In this document: piece by piece, positions 16,514 to 25,548 of the stretch | How positions within the stretch are numbered: position 1 is the stretch's first letter | Layout: each line of letters opens with the position of its first letter | Assembly: GCF_030409635.1 (NCBI RefSeq) | Contig: NZ_JAUFQF010000001.1 | Coordinates: 620,001 to 684,000, forward strand | Length of the DNA: 64,000 bases | Direction of reading: 5' to 3' | DNA from: Vibrio agarivorans | Lineage (GTDB): Bacteria > Pseudomonadota > Gammaproteobacteria > Enterobacterales > Vibrionaceae | Translations under genes and position numbers: made by a program | Notes under the pieces: model-generated | What the model saw: only the letters and a program-made list of their open reading frames with translations | Told to the model about the DNA's origin: nothing | The model's database searches: none

Positions 16514-17189
16514 GGTTTTCTCCTACCACTTTTCCTGCCGCAAGCTGAATGGTTCGATCACAACGAGCAGCCAGTGATGGATCATGCGTCACCATCACCA
16601 AGGTCGTACCGTGTTTACTGTTAAGCTCAAAAAGGAGTTCAACGACACGCTCTGCCGTGACTTGGTCTAGGTTGCCTGTCGGTTCATCAGCAAACAATAC
16701 TTCTGGCTCAATCATAAAGGCTCTTGCCAACGCAACGCGCTGTTGCTCTCCACCTGAGAGTTCATTCGGCGTATGGTGGGTACGATTTGCTAATCCTACT
16801 TGCTCTAGCAGCGTTCTTGCACGTTGTTCGTCCACATCCATACCTTTAAGCAAGCAAGGTAGAGTAACGTTCTCTAATGCAGTCATACTTGGAATAAGAA
16901 GAAAGCTCTGAAAAACGAAGCCAACAGAGTGGCTGCGTAAAGCTGCTCGCTGCTCTTCATCTAAATCCTCTAGCGTTTTTCCTAGTAACTCTATCGAGCC
17001 CGACGTTGGCGTATCAAGGCCAGCAAGCAAGCTCATCAAGGTCGATTTCCCTGCGCCACTGGATCCAATGATGGCAACCGACTCCCCCTTGTTGATCGTC
17101 AATGAGACATCATCAAGAATTGTTAATTGCTCTTGTTTAGTTGAAACGATATGGTTGAGTGAATTGGCTTTAATTACGGACAATGACAT
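16506..17189 (-). CDS. ybbA: ABC transporter ATP-binding protein (YbbA-like)
   Basis: 227 residues with the full ABC set: Walker A GSSGAGKST, Q-loop in VGFVFQSFLL, signature LSGGEQQR, Walker B VLFADEPTG and H-loop VMVTHDPSL. It belongs to the LolD/MacB-type ATPases that pair with FtsX-like permeases, and its stop overlaps the YbbP-like start. Its ATG (17189-17187) is interlocked with the ATG of divergent tesA on the other strand. The nearest AAGGA lies some 14 bases upstream, slightly far, so the start is likely but not certain. Confidence 0.88.
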   Translation of the reverse strand: MSLSVIKANSLNHIVSTKQEQLTILDDVSLTINKGESVAIIGSSGAGKSTLMSLLAGLDTPTSGSIELLGKTLEDLDEEQRAALRSHSVGFVFQSFLLIPSMTALENVTLPCLLKGMDVDEQRARTLLEQVGLANRTHHTPNELSGGEQQRVALARAFMIEPEVLFADEPTGNLDQVTAERVVELLFELNSKHGTTLVMVTHDPSLAARCDRTIQLAAGKVVGENHA

Positions 17190-17793
17190 GATTAAACGGT
17201 TTTCCTTGTTGTTTTCACTACTGCTTTCTTTCTCGGTTTCGGCTCAGACTTTATTAGTATTGGGAGATAGCCTCAGTGCAGGATACCAAATGTCTGCTGA
17301 AGAAGCTTGGCCTTCTCTTATTCCAGACGAATTTGCTAAGCGCGAACAAACCGTTACGGTTATCAATGCCAGCGTTTCAGGCGATACCTCCGGAAACGGC
17401 TTAGCCAAGCTCCCGGCTCTCTTACAAGAGCACCAACCAACCAGTGTGCTTATCGAGTTGGGTGCCAATGACGGCCTAAGAGGCTTTCCACCTAACGTTC
17501 TCAAAACTAATCTGAGCCAAATGATTGCTCAGATTGAAGCGTCTGGCGCGAAAGCTATCGTGATGCAAATCCGCGTACCACCGAATTATGGCAAGCGCTA
17601 CCAAACCCTGTTTGAAGATGTCTATCCACAAATCACTAAGGAGACAGGTACACCCCTGATTCCATTTTTCCTTGAGCAAGTGATCCTCAACCAAGACTGG
17701 ATGATGTCTGATGGACTGCATCCAAAGCCTGTCGCACAACCGTGGATAGCCGAGTTTGTTGCCACGCAACTAGAGCCCTTTTTTCCACTTTAA
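17188..17793 (+). CDS. tesA: TesA: acyl-CoA thioesterase I / lysophospholipase L1 / arylesterase
   Basis: 201 residues from the ATG at 17188, chosen because it opens a clear signal peptide (M-I-K-R-F, hydrophobic core, SVSA-QT). The SGNH hydrolase blocks are complete: GDSLSAGYQM with the nucleophile Ser, the oxyanion Gly, LGANDGLRG, and DGLHP with the catalytic Asp and His. This periplasmic enzyme hydrolyses acyl thioesters, lysophospholipids and aryl esters. A GGA ribosome site lies 7-10 bases upstream. The promoter must lie inside the divergent ybbA-like gene, since the two start codons share a CATG. Confidence 0.92.
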   Translation: MIKRFSLLFSLLLSFSVSAQTLLVLGDSLSAGYQMSAEEAWPSLIPDEFAKREQTVTVINASVSGDTSGNGLAKLPALLQEHQPTSVLIELGANDGLRGFPPNVLKTNLSQMIAQIEASGAKAIVMQIRVPPNYGKRYQTLFEDVYPQITKETGTPLIPFFLEQVILNQDWMMSDGLHPKPVAQPWIAEFVATQLEPFFPL

Positions 17794-17872
17794 TGCCCTA
17801 GCTCAAAAAAAAGCGGTTTTGACTGCGTTACAGTGGAGGAGTTTACTTCGCACAACAAAGGAAGTGCTCTAA

Positions 17873-19084
17873 ATGATTATTGAACCAACGATTCAAGGGG
17901 TTGTCGCACGTTCAGCTCACCCTTACGGCTGCGAACAGTCTGTTCTACAGCAGATTGAGTACGTAAAGAAAGCCTCTCCGATCAAAACAGATGCTAAACG
18001 CGTTCTGATTTTAGGAGCGTCTTCTGGCTTTGGTCTTGCCGCTCGCATCGCGTTGGCTTTTGGAGGTCCACAGGCAGATACCATTGGCGTGTCTTTTGAA
18101 CGTGGCCCTTCAGAGAAAGGCACAGGCAGTGCTGGATGGTATAACAACCACTACTTCAAGCAGCACGCCGAAAATGAAGGTAGAATCGCCATCAACATTA
18201 CTGGTGACGCTTTCTCCCCTGATGTACGTTTACAGGTAATTGAAGCGATAGAAACCTACTTTGAGGGCGAAGTCGATTTGATCATCTACAGCCTCGCAAC
18301 TGGTGTCCGTCCAGATTACTCAAGTGATGAGCCGAGCCAGTGGCGCAGCGTTATTAAACCTATCGGCCAATCGGTAGAGGGAGCGATCGTTTCTCTTGAA
18401 ACTGATGAATGGCAACCTCAAACTCTTGAGCCTGCAAGCGATCAAGAAGCGGCAGACACCATTAAAGTAATGGGCGGTGAAGATTGGGAAAGCTGGATTG
18501 ATACGCTGATCAACGCAGAATCTATCGCTCAAGGTTGTCAAACGATAGCGTTCTCTTACGTTGGTTCGGAACTCACGCACCCTATTTATCTCGATGGTAC
18601 ACTTGGCCAAGCTAAGATCGACCTTCATCAAACTAGCCACGCTTTGAACCTAAAACTCGCAAACTTTGATGGTCATGCCTATGCGACAGTGTGTAAGGCA
18701 CTCGTGACAAAAGCCAGTGTCTTTATTCCTGCCTTCACGCCATACATCCTCGCTCTCTATAAAGTGATGAAAGAAAAAGACATGCATGAAGGTTGTATTG
18801 AGCAGATGCACCGATTATTTACTGAGCAACTGTTCTCTCCGACAGGCACCCATGTTGACGGTGAACGCTTAGTTCGAATCGATGATCGAGAGCTTGATCC
18901 TCAAGTGCAAAAAGAAGTGGCAGCACTGATAGAACAAATGAATGCTGATAACTTCCAGCAGCTGGGTGATTACTCTGGCTACAAACAGGAGTTTCTTCAA
19001 CTCAACGGATTTGGCTTCCCACATGTGGATTACAGCCAAGACGTCGATTTTGCTCAATTTTCAACAGAGTCAGAAGTTGCGTAA
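17873..19084 (+). CDS. fabV: FabV-type NADH-dependent trans-2-enoyl-ACP/CoA reductase (divergent copy)
   Basis: 403 residues, the FabV length. The N-terminal pattern MII-P-I-G and HPYGCE, the cofactor motif GASSGFGLAARI and the catalytic Y-x8-K (Tyr239, Lys248) are present. Further landmarks are VKALVTKAS-like and KVMKEKDMHEGCIEQ. FabV performs the last reduction of the fatty-acid elongation cycle and is triclosan-tolerant. From memory, the usual Vibrio FabV has TWPIYW at the active site; this copy reads THPIYL and differs at many positions, so it may be a second paralogue. It is a single gene with its own terminator; tesA lies just upstream. Confidence 0.85.
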   Translation: MIIEPTIQGVVARSAHPYGCEQSVLQQIEYVKKASPIKTDAKRVLILGASSGFGLAARIALAFGGPQADTIGVSFERGPSEKGTGSAGWYNNHYFKQHAENEGRIAINITGDAFSPDVRLQVIEAIETYFEGEVDLIIYSLATGVRPDYSSDEPSQWRSVIKPIGQSVEGAIVSLETDEWQPQTLEPASDQEAADTIKVMGGEDWESWIDTLINAESIAQGCQTIAFSYVGSELTHPIYLDGTLGQAKIDLHQTSHALNLKLANFDGHAYATVCKALVTKASVFIPAFTPYILALYKVMKEKDMHEGCIEQMHRLFTEQLFSPTGTHVDGERLVRIDDRELDPQVQKEVAALIEQMNADNFQQLGDYSGYKQEFLQLNGFGFPHVDYSQDVDFAQFSTESEVA

Positions 19085-19111
19085 GTGTGATACGCAATTA
19101 TAAACCTACCC

Positions 19112-19136
19112 AATGGCGCTCTCTCGAAGCGCCATT
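19112..19136 (+). terminator. Rho-independent terminator after fabV
   Basis: A 9-bp stem AATGGCGCT/AGCGCCATT (19112-19120 with 19128-19136) with a 7-base loop is followed by a T run. The remaining gap to the next gene (to 19346) shows no other clear element. Confidence 0.9.
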
Positions 19137-19346
19137 TTTGTATCTGCACGATTTTCAGTTCATTAAGTATTTAAGTTTGTGGCCCAAATCTTCGTCTAAA
19201 CCTGTGTCTCATTTATGGTATTAATTTTATAAATCGTAAGAAGTGCGCAAATATCACAGAGCGTACCGAGCAAACAAACTACAATAACAACAATATATTA
19301 GCGGTCGTGTTAAGGACATACACCCCTTCAACCCAAGGATGAGTTC

Positions 19347-21263
19347 ATGTCAAAGGTCAATACATCAGAGTTGGTTATTCCACTCAATATTCAGTCTAAT
19401 TGGCAAAATATCGTCAATCTAGCCGCTGAGATGATGGGAGTACCATCTGCATTAATCATGCGGATTCACCCTGACAATATTGAAGTATTTTCTGCCAACG
19501 ACAACAAGGTTCACTCGTACAGCAAAGGCGACTCAGAATCACTTGGCCAAGGGCTATATTGTGAGAATGTCATCGATACTCAGCAGCCTTTACTGGTACC
19601 GAACTGTTTCAAAGATGCCTTTTGGAGCAACAATCCGGATATTGCTTTAGGCATGGTTGCCTATTTCGGGCTGCCGATCAACTGGCCTAACGGTGACCCC
19701 TTCGGCACCTTGTGTGTACTAGACACCAAAGAGAATCCGCTTACAGATGTCTATCAACGTCTACTGAGCGCTTTTAAAGACTGCGTTGAATCTCAGCTAG
19801 CCACACTCTTTCAGCATCAGGCGTTGAAATCCACGCATCAAGCACTTCAAACCCGGGTCTCGAATCGAGCCCAGAACATTGCCGATTTAAACTATTCTCT
19901 CAGTATTGAGATTAGCAAAAGACAACAAGCCGAGCGTCAAGTTGAATACCAAAAACTGCATGACATTGGGACCGGCTTTCTTAATAGAAAAGCATTGGAA
20001 CAGCGACTAAACAACGCGCTATCGACTCAAGAAGAGAACCGCGAGTCGATGCTTGCTGTGGTGCATATCGCCTTTGGTAATGGACGACGTTTACAAACTA
20101 AATATGGATATGCTCCGTGGGATGATGCGCTTATCGAATTCAGGCAACGCTTGAATGAGCTTTCATCACATGTCACCGTTACTGGGCGCCCCACTTCGAG
20201 TGAACTAGTGATCATCATTAAAGATGTCCATAACGAAAGTGAGTTGCAGAGGTTAAGTCAGCATATTGCTGATATAAGTATGCAAAAAGCCATCATCGGT
20301 GAAGAGTCAGTCCACCTGCATGCGCACATCGGTGTTGCGACATCACGAGAAACACTCACTGCTTCAGAACTTCTCACCTTTGCCTCTGAAGCGGCGCTTT
20401 CAAGTCGCGATTCTGGGCATAAATTCAGTTTCTACCAAAGCTCACATTCTGAGCCTGCCTTATATCTCAACAAGCAAGAGAGTTATCTATTACAGGCCGT
20501 CAGAAATGACGACCTACTGCTCTACTTTCAACCCAAGGTTGATCCTGAAACAAGGCGCTGGACTGGCGCTGAAGCACTGTTAAGATGGAAGCACCCTGTG
20601 CTTGGTGATATTTCGAACGAAGGGTTAATTAAGCTAGCAGAACAAAATGGACTGATATTTGAAGTAGGTAATTTTGTCTTGCGAACCGCCATCGAAAAAG
20701 CGGCACATTGGGCAAGCCTAGTTGACGACTTTTCTATTGCAATTAACGTGTCATCGGTGCAACTTAAAAACCCCAATTTTTCCCAGCAGGTTGAAGATCT
20801 GATTGAGTGTTATAACGTTCCCCCGCAATGTATAGAACTAGAAATCACCGAAGGCGGACTCATATCAGACGAAGTGCTTGCACAAGAAACGTTATACAAA
20901 CTCAAACAGATTGGCGTGACATTGTCACTTGATGATTTCGGGACAGGCTACGCATCCTTTAGTTATCTGAAGAAATACCCGTTTGATGGCATCAAAGTCG
21001 ACAAAGTATTCCTTCATCAAATTGACGAGAACCAACAAGACAAAGAGATTGTGCGCTCTATTATTCATGTAGCCAAAAAACTCGAACTCACCGTCACCGT
21101 GGAAGGCGTTGAAACACTGGCGCACGAAGAGTTTGTGACGACTGAGGGCGGTGATATTGGCCAAGGTTATTTTTATGGAAAGCCAATGCCGTGTGATGAA
21201 TTTGAGTTTTATTTGACGAATCAGAGCCCTACTCCTAACAATCCCCGACAAATCGAGCTCTGA
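19347..21263 (+). CDS. GAF - degenerate GGDEF - EAL c-di-GMP phosphodiesterase
   Basis: 638 residues, no membrane segment. The N-terminal ~150 residues look like a GAF sensor (ending GTLCVLDTKENP), followed by a coiled-coil linker and a GGDEF-like domain whose signature is lost (TSSEL around residues 283-287), so it should not make c-di-GMP. The EAL domain keeps catalytic residues: E409-A-L-L-R-W, NVSSVQL, EITEGGLI, D529-D-F-G-T-G, KVDKVF and VEGVET, so active hydrolysis of c-di-GMP to pGpG is expected. It is monocistronic. It may oppose the cyclase at 5.1-7.1 kb, but there is no direct evidence. Confidence 0.88.
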   Translation: MSKVNTSELVIPLNIQSNWQNIVNLAAEMMGVPSALIMRIHPDNIEVFSANDNKVHSYSKGDSESLGQGLYCENVIDTQQPLLVPNCFKDAFWSNNPDIALGMVAYFGLPINWPNGDPFGTLCVLDTKENPLTDVYQRLLSAFKDCVESQLATLFQHQALKSTHQALQTRVSNRAQNIADLNYSLSIEISKRQQAERQVEYQKLHDIGTGFLNRKALEQRLNNALSTQEENRESMLAVVHIAFGNGRRLQTKYGYAPWDDALIEFRQRLNELSSHVTVTGRPTSSELVIIIKDVHNESELQRLSQHIADISMQKAIIGEESVHLHAHIGVATSRETLTASELLTFASEAALSSRDSGHKFSFYQSSHSEPALYLNKQESYLLQAVRNDDLLLYFQPKVDPETRRWTGAEALLRWKHPVLGDISNEGLIKLAEQNGLIFEVGNFVLRTAIEKAAHWASLVDDFSIAINVSSVQLKNPNFSQQVEDLIECYNVPPQCIELEITEGGLISDEVLAQETLYKLKQIGVTLSLDDFGTGYASFSYLKKYPFDGIKVDKVFLHQIDENQQDKEIVRSIIHVAKKLELTVTVEGVETLAHEEFVTTEGGDIGQGYFYGKPMPCDEFEFYLTNQSPTPNNPRQIEL

Positions 21264-21327
21264 CCCTTTACTCAACGCGCGGTGGTTCCTATAATCGCGC
21301 CTCTATTTTTCAAGCGAATATTCAGTT

Positions 21328-22977
21328 ATGGACCAGTTAACGGCAACACTAAAGAAAATTGAGCGTCAGAATTACCGAGCGTATCAGCAAATTAAAGGCG
21401 ACTACGACTTTAAAGACTTCACGCTGCACATTGACCATGTACAAGGTGATTCTCACGCGTCAGCGTCTCGAGTGCGTGCCATTCGTCCTTGGTCGGTAAC
21501 TGGCCTTGAGGATTTGCGTGACAAGCCACAGAGCTATCAGATTGCGGCTCGCGACTTCATAGCGCGTCAATTTGCTTACTATGCAAAGCAAGAGAACGAC
21601 ATCGATATCGCCCTAACGGGTCAAACCGTTCTCGACTCTACTGCTGTTCTGTTTACCGATGAAGGTATAGAACTGCGCTTTCGTGTCAACTTACCTGCTG
21701 AAGGCCGCACGATTCTCGGTAAACGTGCAATCAACATGCTGACATTCCACCTGCCTAAGTTCATTCGTAAAGCCACGCTAGAGCGTGAACTTGAAATGGA
21801 TAAGCTTCACCAGCACTGTCAGGTGATTGAAGACCAAGAAGCGATTCGTGCGCAACTGAAAGAGAAAGGCTTAATTGCCTTTGTTGCAAATGGTAGTGTG
21901 CTTCCTCGCTTTGCGGGTAACAGCGACCTGCCTATGCGTGATGCTGTCGAATTTAAAGCGCCAGCATCATTAGAAGTTACACTCAACTCACCACACAAAG
22001 GTGATATTGTCGGTTTAGGCATTCCAAAGGGGATCACACTGATTGTCGGTGGTGGTTTCCACGGTAAATCTACTCTACTCAATGCGGTAGAGCGCTCTAT
22101 CTACAACCATATCTTGGGTGATGGCCGTGAATATGTCGTGACTGATCGTGACGCAGTTAAGATCAAAGCAGAAGATGGTCGCTGCGTTCATAACTTGAAC
22201 CTATCCAACTACATTAACCATTTGCCAATGGGCAAAGATACTGCAGACTTTTCCACTCAAGATGCATCAGGCTCAACATCGCAAGCCGCATGGCTTCAAG
22301 AGTCTATTGAGGCGGGAGCATCTGCAATGTTGATTGATGAAGACACCTCAGCGACTAACTTCTTGATCCGTGACGAACGTATGCAAGCGTTGGTAAGCAA
22401 AGGCGATGAGCCGATTACCCCATTGGTAGACCGTATCGGTCAACTTAGTGAGTCGCTCGGCATTTCATCAATTATTGTTATGGGGGGCTCGGGTGATTAC
22501 CTCGATGTTGCCGATACTGTTATTCAGATGCATGACTATCAAGCACAAGACTTAACAGAAAAAGCACAGCAAGTCATTGCTCAACACCCAAGTCAACGTG
22601 TCAACGAAAGCGAGTCTGAACTTGCGACCTTCAAACCACGTAGCTGTAGTCGTCTGGCACTGCAAAAAACGCTTGCGGATGGAAAATATCGTATTACTGC
22701 AAAAGGCACTGACAGCTTGCGCTTTGGCAAAGAGTTTATCGATATTACTGCACTAGAGCAACTTGAGTCTGGCAATGAAGTAAACGCGATTGGTTGGTTG
22801 ATGATGCAACTCGCTCAACTTCCTGGTTGGTCAAACCTACCAGCAAAAGAGATGGCTGATGCCCTGCAAGGCGATTGGTATAAAGCCATGCCGATTCAAG
22901 GCGATATTGCAAAACCACGTATCGTTGATGCAATGGCGACGTTAAACCGTCTGCGCAAGGCACAATTTAAAGCGTAA
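21328..22977 (+). CDS. ABC-class predicted ATPase (PF09818-like)
   Basis: 549 residues. A Walker A variant GGGFHGKST (Gly241-Thr249, Lys247) lies mid-protein after an N-terminal domain rich in DNA/RNA-binding-like basic motifs (SASRVRAIRPWS). Further conserved stretches are TTDRDAVKIKAEDGR-like, QDASGSTSQAAWLQESIEAGA and LLIDEDTSATNFLIRD, which reads as Walker B. This is the soluble predicted-ATPase family found widely in bacteria, without a transporter partner. Function is unknown to me. It is a single gene bounded by a terminator. Confidence 0.8.
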   Translation: MDQLTATLKKIERQNYRAYQQIKGDYDFKDFTLHIDHVQGDSHASASRVRAIRPWSVTGLEDLRDKPQSYQIAARDFIARQFAYYAKQENDIDIALTGQTVLDSTAVLFTDEGIELRFRVNLPAEGRTILGKRAINMLTFHLPKFIRKATLERELEMDKLHQHCQVIEDQEAIRAQLKEKGLIAFVANGSVLPRFAGNSDLPMRDAVEFKAPASLEVTLNSPHKGDIVGLGIPKGITLIVGGGFHGKSTLLNAVERSIYNHILGDGREYVVTDRDAVKIKAEDGRCVHNLNLSNYINHLPMGKDTADFSTQDASGSTSQAAWLQESIEAGASAMLIDEDTSATNFLIRDERMQALVSKGDEPITPLVDRIGQLSESLGISSIIVMGGSGDYLDVADTVIQMHDYQAQDLTEKAQQVIAQHPSQRVNESESELATFKPRSCSRLALQKTLADGKYRITAKGTDSLRFGKEFIDITALEQLESGNEVNAIGWLMMQLAQLPGWSNLPAKEMADALQGDWYKAMPIQGDIAKPRIVDAMATLNRLRKAQFKA

Positions 22978-23010
22978 CTCTGCACCTAGCGTGTCCAAAA
23001 CTCCATTAGA

Positions 23011-23037
23011 AATAAAGCGGCTCAATGCCGCTTTATT
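23011..23037. terminator. Bidirectional Rho-independent terminator
   Basis: An 11-bp stem AATAAAGCGGC/GCCGCTTTATT (23011-23021 with 23027-23037) with a 5-base loop lies between the convergent ATPase and J-domain genes. Confidence 0.92.
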
Positions 23038-23058
23038 TATGCCATTATTTACGCCACC

Positions 23059-23667
23059 CTAAGCCCTAAGAATGTTCCAAGCCTCACACAGCGTTCGGAA
23101 GGTATCAGCATCGCCCCTTTCCCTGTCGGGGTGCCACTTCAACGCTAACGATCGCCAACGTTTTCTGATCATATGTGGCGTCGCTTGATCATCTAAGTCG
23201 AACAATCTTAACGCGTGCTGCCTATTCTCTACTGACGCCACTTTTTCATTGCCAATATATCGACTATATCGACGCCAAAACTCATTCAATAAACGCTTAA
23301 CTTCCCCTTCTTCCGCTTCGTAATGTGACCAATCGGTATAATATTCACGCAAGGGATCCGCTGTATCGATGACACACTCACTAGTGACAATTGTTAGTTG
23401 AATATCCATCGCTTGAACTTGAAGCCATTTCTCAGGATACAAAATTGCCTGCAACTGGTAGAGTGCGTTCATCATGAGAAAATTACGCTTAAAAAGATCT
23501 TTCTCACTACACTCATCAAGCACAGGCATGAGTGCCTGTTGCTGTAACTCTCCCGCCAGCGTATGCACCTTCCAATCCTGTGGTTTGTTCTTAAGGATCT
23601 CGAAGATAGGCCAAATCAGCGGGTTCTCGATGTCAGGGCTGTTCTGCAGTAAAGCGTCATTCGTCAA
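23059..23667 (-). CDS. J-domain co-chaperone with C-terminal DnaJ domain
   Basis: 202 residues. The J domain is at the C-terminus (about 150-202): helix II RKRWRSLALKW, the invariant HPD in KWHPDRERGDADTF, then a closing helix LCEAWNIL. The first 150 residues are helical and acidic and I do not recognise them. There is no zinc-finger or G/F region, so it is a type III J protein that would recruit DnaK to a specific client through its N-terminal part. It is monocistronic and cytosolic. Confidence 0.82.
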   Translation of the reverse strand: MTNDALLQNSPDIENPLIWPIFEILKNKPQDWKVHTLAGELQQQALMPVLDECSEKDLFKRNFLMMNALYQLQAILYPEKWLQVQAMDIQLTIVTSECVIDTADPLREYYTDWSHYEAEEGEVKRLLNEFWRRYSRYIGNEKVASVENRQHALRLFDLDDQATPHMIRKRWRSLALKWHPDRERGDADTFRTLCEAWNILRA

Positions 23668-23768
23668 AATCCATCTCTCTTACTAGTTATATTTACGTAC
23701 TCGTTATCTCTACTTAGTATCCATCTCAATTTAGTCTTTGACAAAAAGCTAGCAAACAATTCGGTTCT

Positions 23769-23796
23769 TTGACTATAAGTATAGGAAAAATAATAT
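23769..23796 (+). promoter_or_regulatory. Possible sigma70 promoter for the DUF2238 gene
   Basis: TTGACT (23769-23774) and TAATAT (23791-23796) with a 16-base spacer lie about 150 bases before the downstream ATG. The rest of this AT-rich gap (23668-23943) shows no recognisable feature. Confidence 0.35.
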
Positions 23797-23943
23797 GTTG
23801 GTCACTCATTATGTGTGTCTTCAATCTTTATCTACCTCATACAAAATATGGATTTACATAGAATTTAGAAAGAAACATTTGATTTTGAACAGTGTACAAA
23901 ATACAATTCTGCTCAGAAAGACATCACATTCATGGAGTTGAGA

Positions 23944-24564
23944 ATGCAAAGTAAATTTCCGACAACACTCAAATTGTTAACCTTCCTATACTCATTCGTC
24001 TTTATCTTCAGTGCTTGGGAGCCTGCTTCGCGTGCGGTATGGGTAGCTGAAATCATCCCAGTGGTTGCCGTGCTTGCTATCGTATGGTTGATATCAAAAA
24101 ACACACCCTTGAGTAAGACTGCTTATGTCTTCCTGTTCATTTGGATGTTCATGCATACCATCGGATCCAAATACACATTCGCAGAGGTCCCATTCGATTG
24201 GTTTAATAACCTCATTGGATCAGAACGAAATCATTTTGACCGTGTCGCTCACTTCTCGATTGGCTTCTTCGCCTATCCTATTGCAGAGCTCCTGATCCGC
24301 AAGCGAGTTTGCGCGCCATTTTGGGCAGGACTATTTGGTCTACTCGCCATGATCAGTGTGGCTGGATTGTATGAAATCATTGAATGGTGGTATGCCGAAT
24401 TGGCAGGCGGTGATGAAGGTATCGCTTTTCTCGGATCACAAGGTGATATATGGGATGCGCAAAAAGACATGCTCATGGACACACTAGGTGCCCTGTTCTC
24501 ACTCGGTGTGATGGCTATTCAGCGCCCTGAGTTTGTGCGTCAAGCCAGACTAAATAGGGGTTAA
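23944..24564 (+). CDS. Integral membrane protein, DUF2238 (YjdF-like)
   Basis: 206 residues from the ATG at 23944, preferred over 23932 because GGAG lies 7-10 bases before it. Six hydrophobic segments are seen, with conserved polar motifs between them: MHTIGSKYTFAEVP, RNHFDRVAHFSIGFF and GLYEIIEWWYAELAGGD, then SQGDIWDAQKDM. The pattern matches the DUF2238 inner-membrane family of unknown role; the buried His, Glu and Asp suggest ligand or metal binding. Its 3' end overlaps the convergent cutA gene by 50 bases. Confidence 0.82.
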   Translation: MQSKFPTTLKLLTFLYSFVFIFSAWEPASRAVWVAEIIPVVAVLAIVWLISKNTPLSKTAYVFLFIWMFMHTIGSKYTFAEVPFDWFNNLIGSERNHFDRVAHFSIGFFAYPIAELLIRKRVCAPFWAGLFGLLAMISVAGLYEIIEWWYAELAGGDEGIAFLGSQGDIWDAQKDMLMDTLGALFSLGVMAIQRPEFVRQARLNRG

Positions 24565-24838
24565 GGCCGTCTACAAAAGATACCATCACGATCTGAGGTA
24601 CATCGTAGTTGTGCTGCTGGAGGATCGCCGCCTCTACTTTGTCGTAGAGTGCTAGGCGCGTTTTAATGATCAACAAGGACTCTTTATCATTACAAATCTC
24701 GTCTTGCCAAACATAATGGCTATCAATGGCCAGCACTTGAATACATCCTGCAAGTTGCTGGGTGAGTAAATTATCGATGATAACCTGCTCATCACCCGGA
24801 GCAACGGTGGTGAGCACCATGCCATACTCACTACTCAT
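24515..24838 (-). CDS. cutA: CutA1 divalent-cation tolerance protein
   Basis: 107 residues. The CutA signature is clear: VLTTVAPGDEQVIIDNLLTQQLAGCIQVL at the start, the W-Q-D-E-I-C region, and the C-terminal VPQIVMVSFVDGLNPYLVWL. CutA is a small trimeric protein linked to copper tolerance in E. coli, with a disputed physiological role. The gene follows a 163-residue unknown gene by two bases and so is its likely operon partner. Its end is antisense to the DUF2238 gene over 50 bases. Confidence 0.93.
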   Translation of the reverse strand: MSSEYGMVLTTVAPGDEQVIIDNLLTQQLAGCIQVLAIDSHYVWQDEICNDKESLLIIKTRLALYDKVEAAILQQHNYDVPQIVMVSFVDGLNPYLVWLDAQTQGAE

Positions 24839-24840
24839 CT

Positions 24841-25332
24841 TTACAACTCCACATCCGTCACTTGAATGCCTTGAGCCTGTAACTTTGCAGATAAGCTCAT
24901 AACAAAATCATTGATATTGACTTGAGAATCACAAGAAACATCAGAAATTAAACAGCCATCCTCAGTTTTTGTTACTAACGCTGCCGCGACTGGTGCCCCA
25001 TCTGCAAAAGCAAGATAGAGTTCACAAGGTGATGAATAGATGATTTGAGATAGAAATTCTAAGATAAGATCTTGGTCGTCTTGAGAAGGCCAACGTTTCG
25101 CCTGTAATAGTGAAAACATGACGGTCAAACGATGAAAATCGACAACAAAGATGTCATCTGCACTCATCGTTACGGCACCCTCTATTTCATCGAGTGCATA
25201 AACCACAGCGTTATTATAACGACTGAAGTACAGTTCGCAGCCTTTAAGACTCTCTTTGGTAGGGTAATCCACCTCGACTTGGTTATGTAACCAGTCATTC
25301 TTTGTCACGACAATCGCTGGGACGGTGTCCAT
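24841..25332 (-). CDS. Conserved-looking hypothetical protein upstream of cutA
   Basis: 163 residues, no signal or membrane segment. The C-terminal half has a beta-strand pattern (CELYLAFADGAPVAAALVTKTEDGCLISDVSC) reminiscent of the central strands of GNAT acetyltransferases, but the acyl-CoA loop (R/Q-x-x-G-x-G/A) is not visible. I do not recognise the family. It lies two bases upstream of cutA on the same strand, so the two are probably co-expressed. Confidence 0.7.
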   Translation of the reverse strand: MDTVPAIVVTKNDWLHNQVEVDYPTKESLKGCELYFSRYNNAVVYALDEIEGAVTMSADDIFVVDFHRLTVMFSLLQAKRWPSQDDQDLILEFLSQIIYSSPCELYLAFADGAPVAAALVTKTEDGCLISDVSCDSQVNINDFVMSLSAKLQAQGIQVTDVEL

Positions 25333-25548
25333 TCTATTGATGGTCCTTGTATTGTTCTAGTTGCCATAAAGGATACTCATCAAACCGCCGTGCCTCAAGG
25401 CAATTTGGTGTAAACGTTACAAAACATAGGCTACACTGAAGAAAAACAGGTAACGGAACGTAACTTAATGAAAAATTTAGTAGTTATTTTAACCGTTATA
25501 TTGGAATTTAACTTCGGTTGAGCGCTTTACCAAGAAGAAGGAACAACA

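Noticed and set aside
23794..23940. A 48-codon open frame in the AT-rich gap before the DUF2238 gene
   Set aside because: No ribosome site, and the translation has no protein-like pattern; likely chance.
25468..25521. A 17-residue ORF (M-K-N-L-V-V-I-L-T...) before creA
   Set aside because: Hydrophobic and near a ribosome-like GGAACG, but its length, weak site and lack of downstream structure do not rise above chance.
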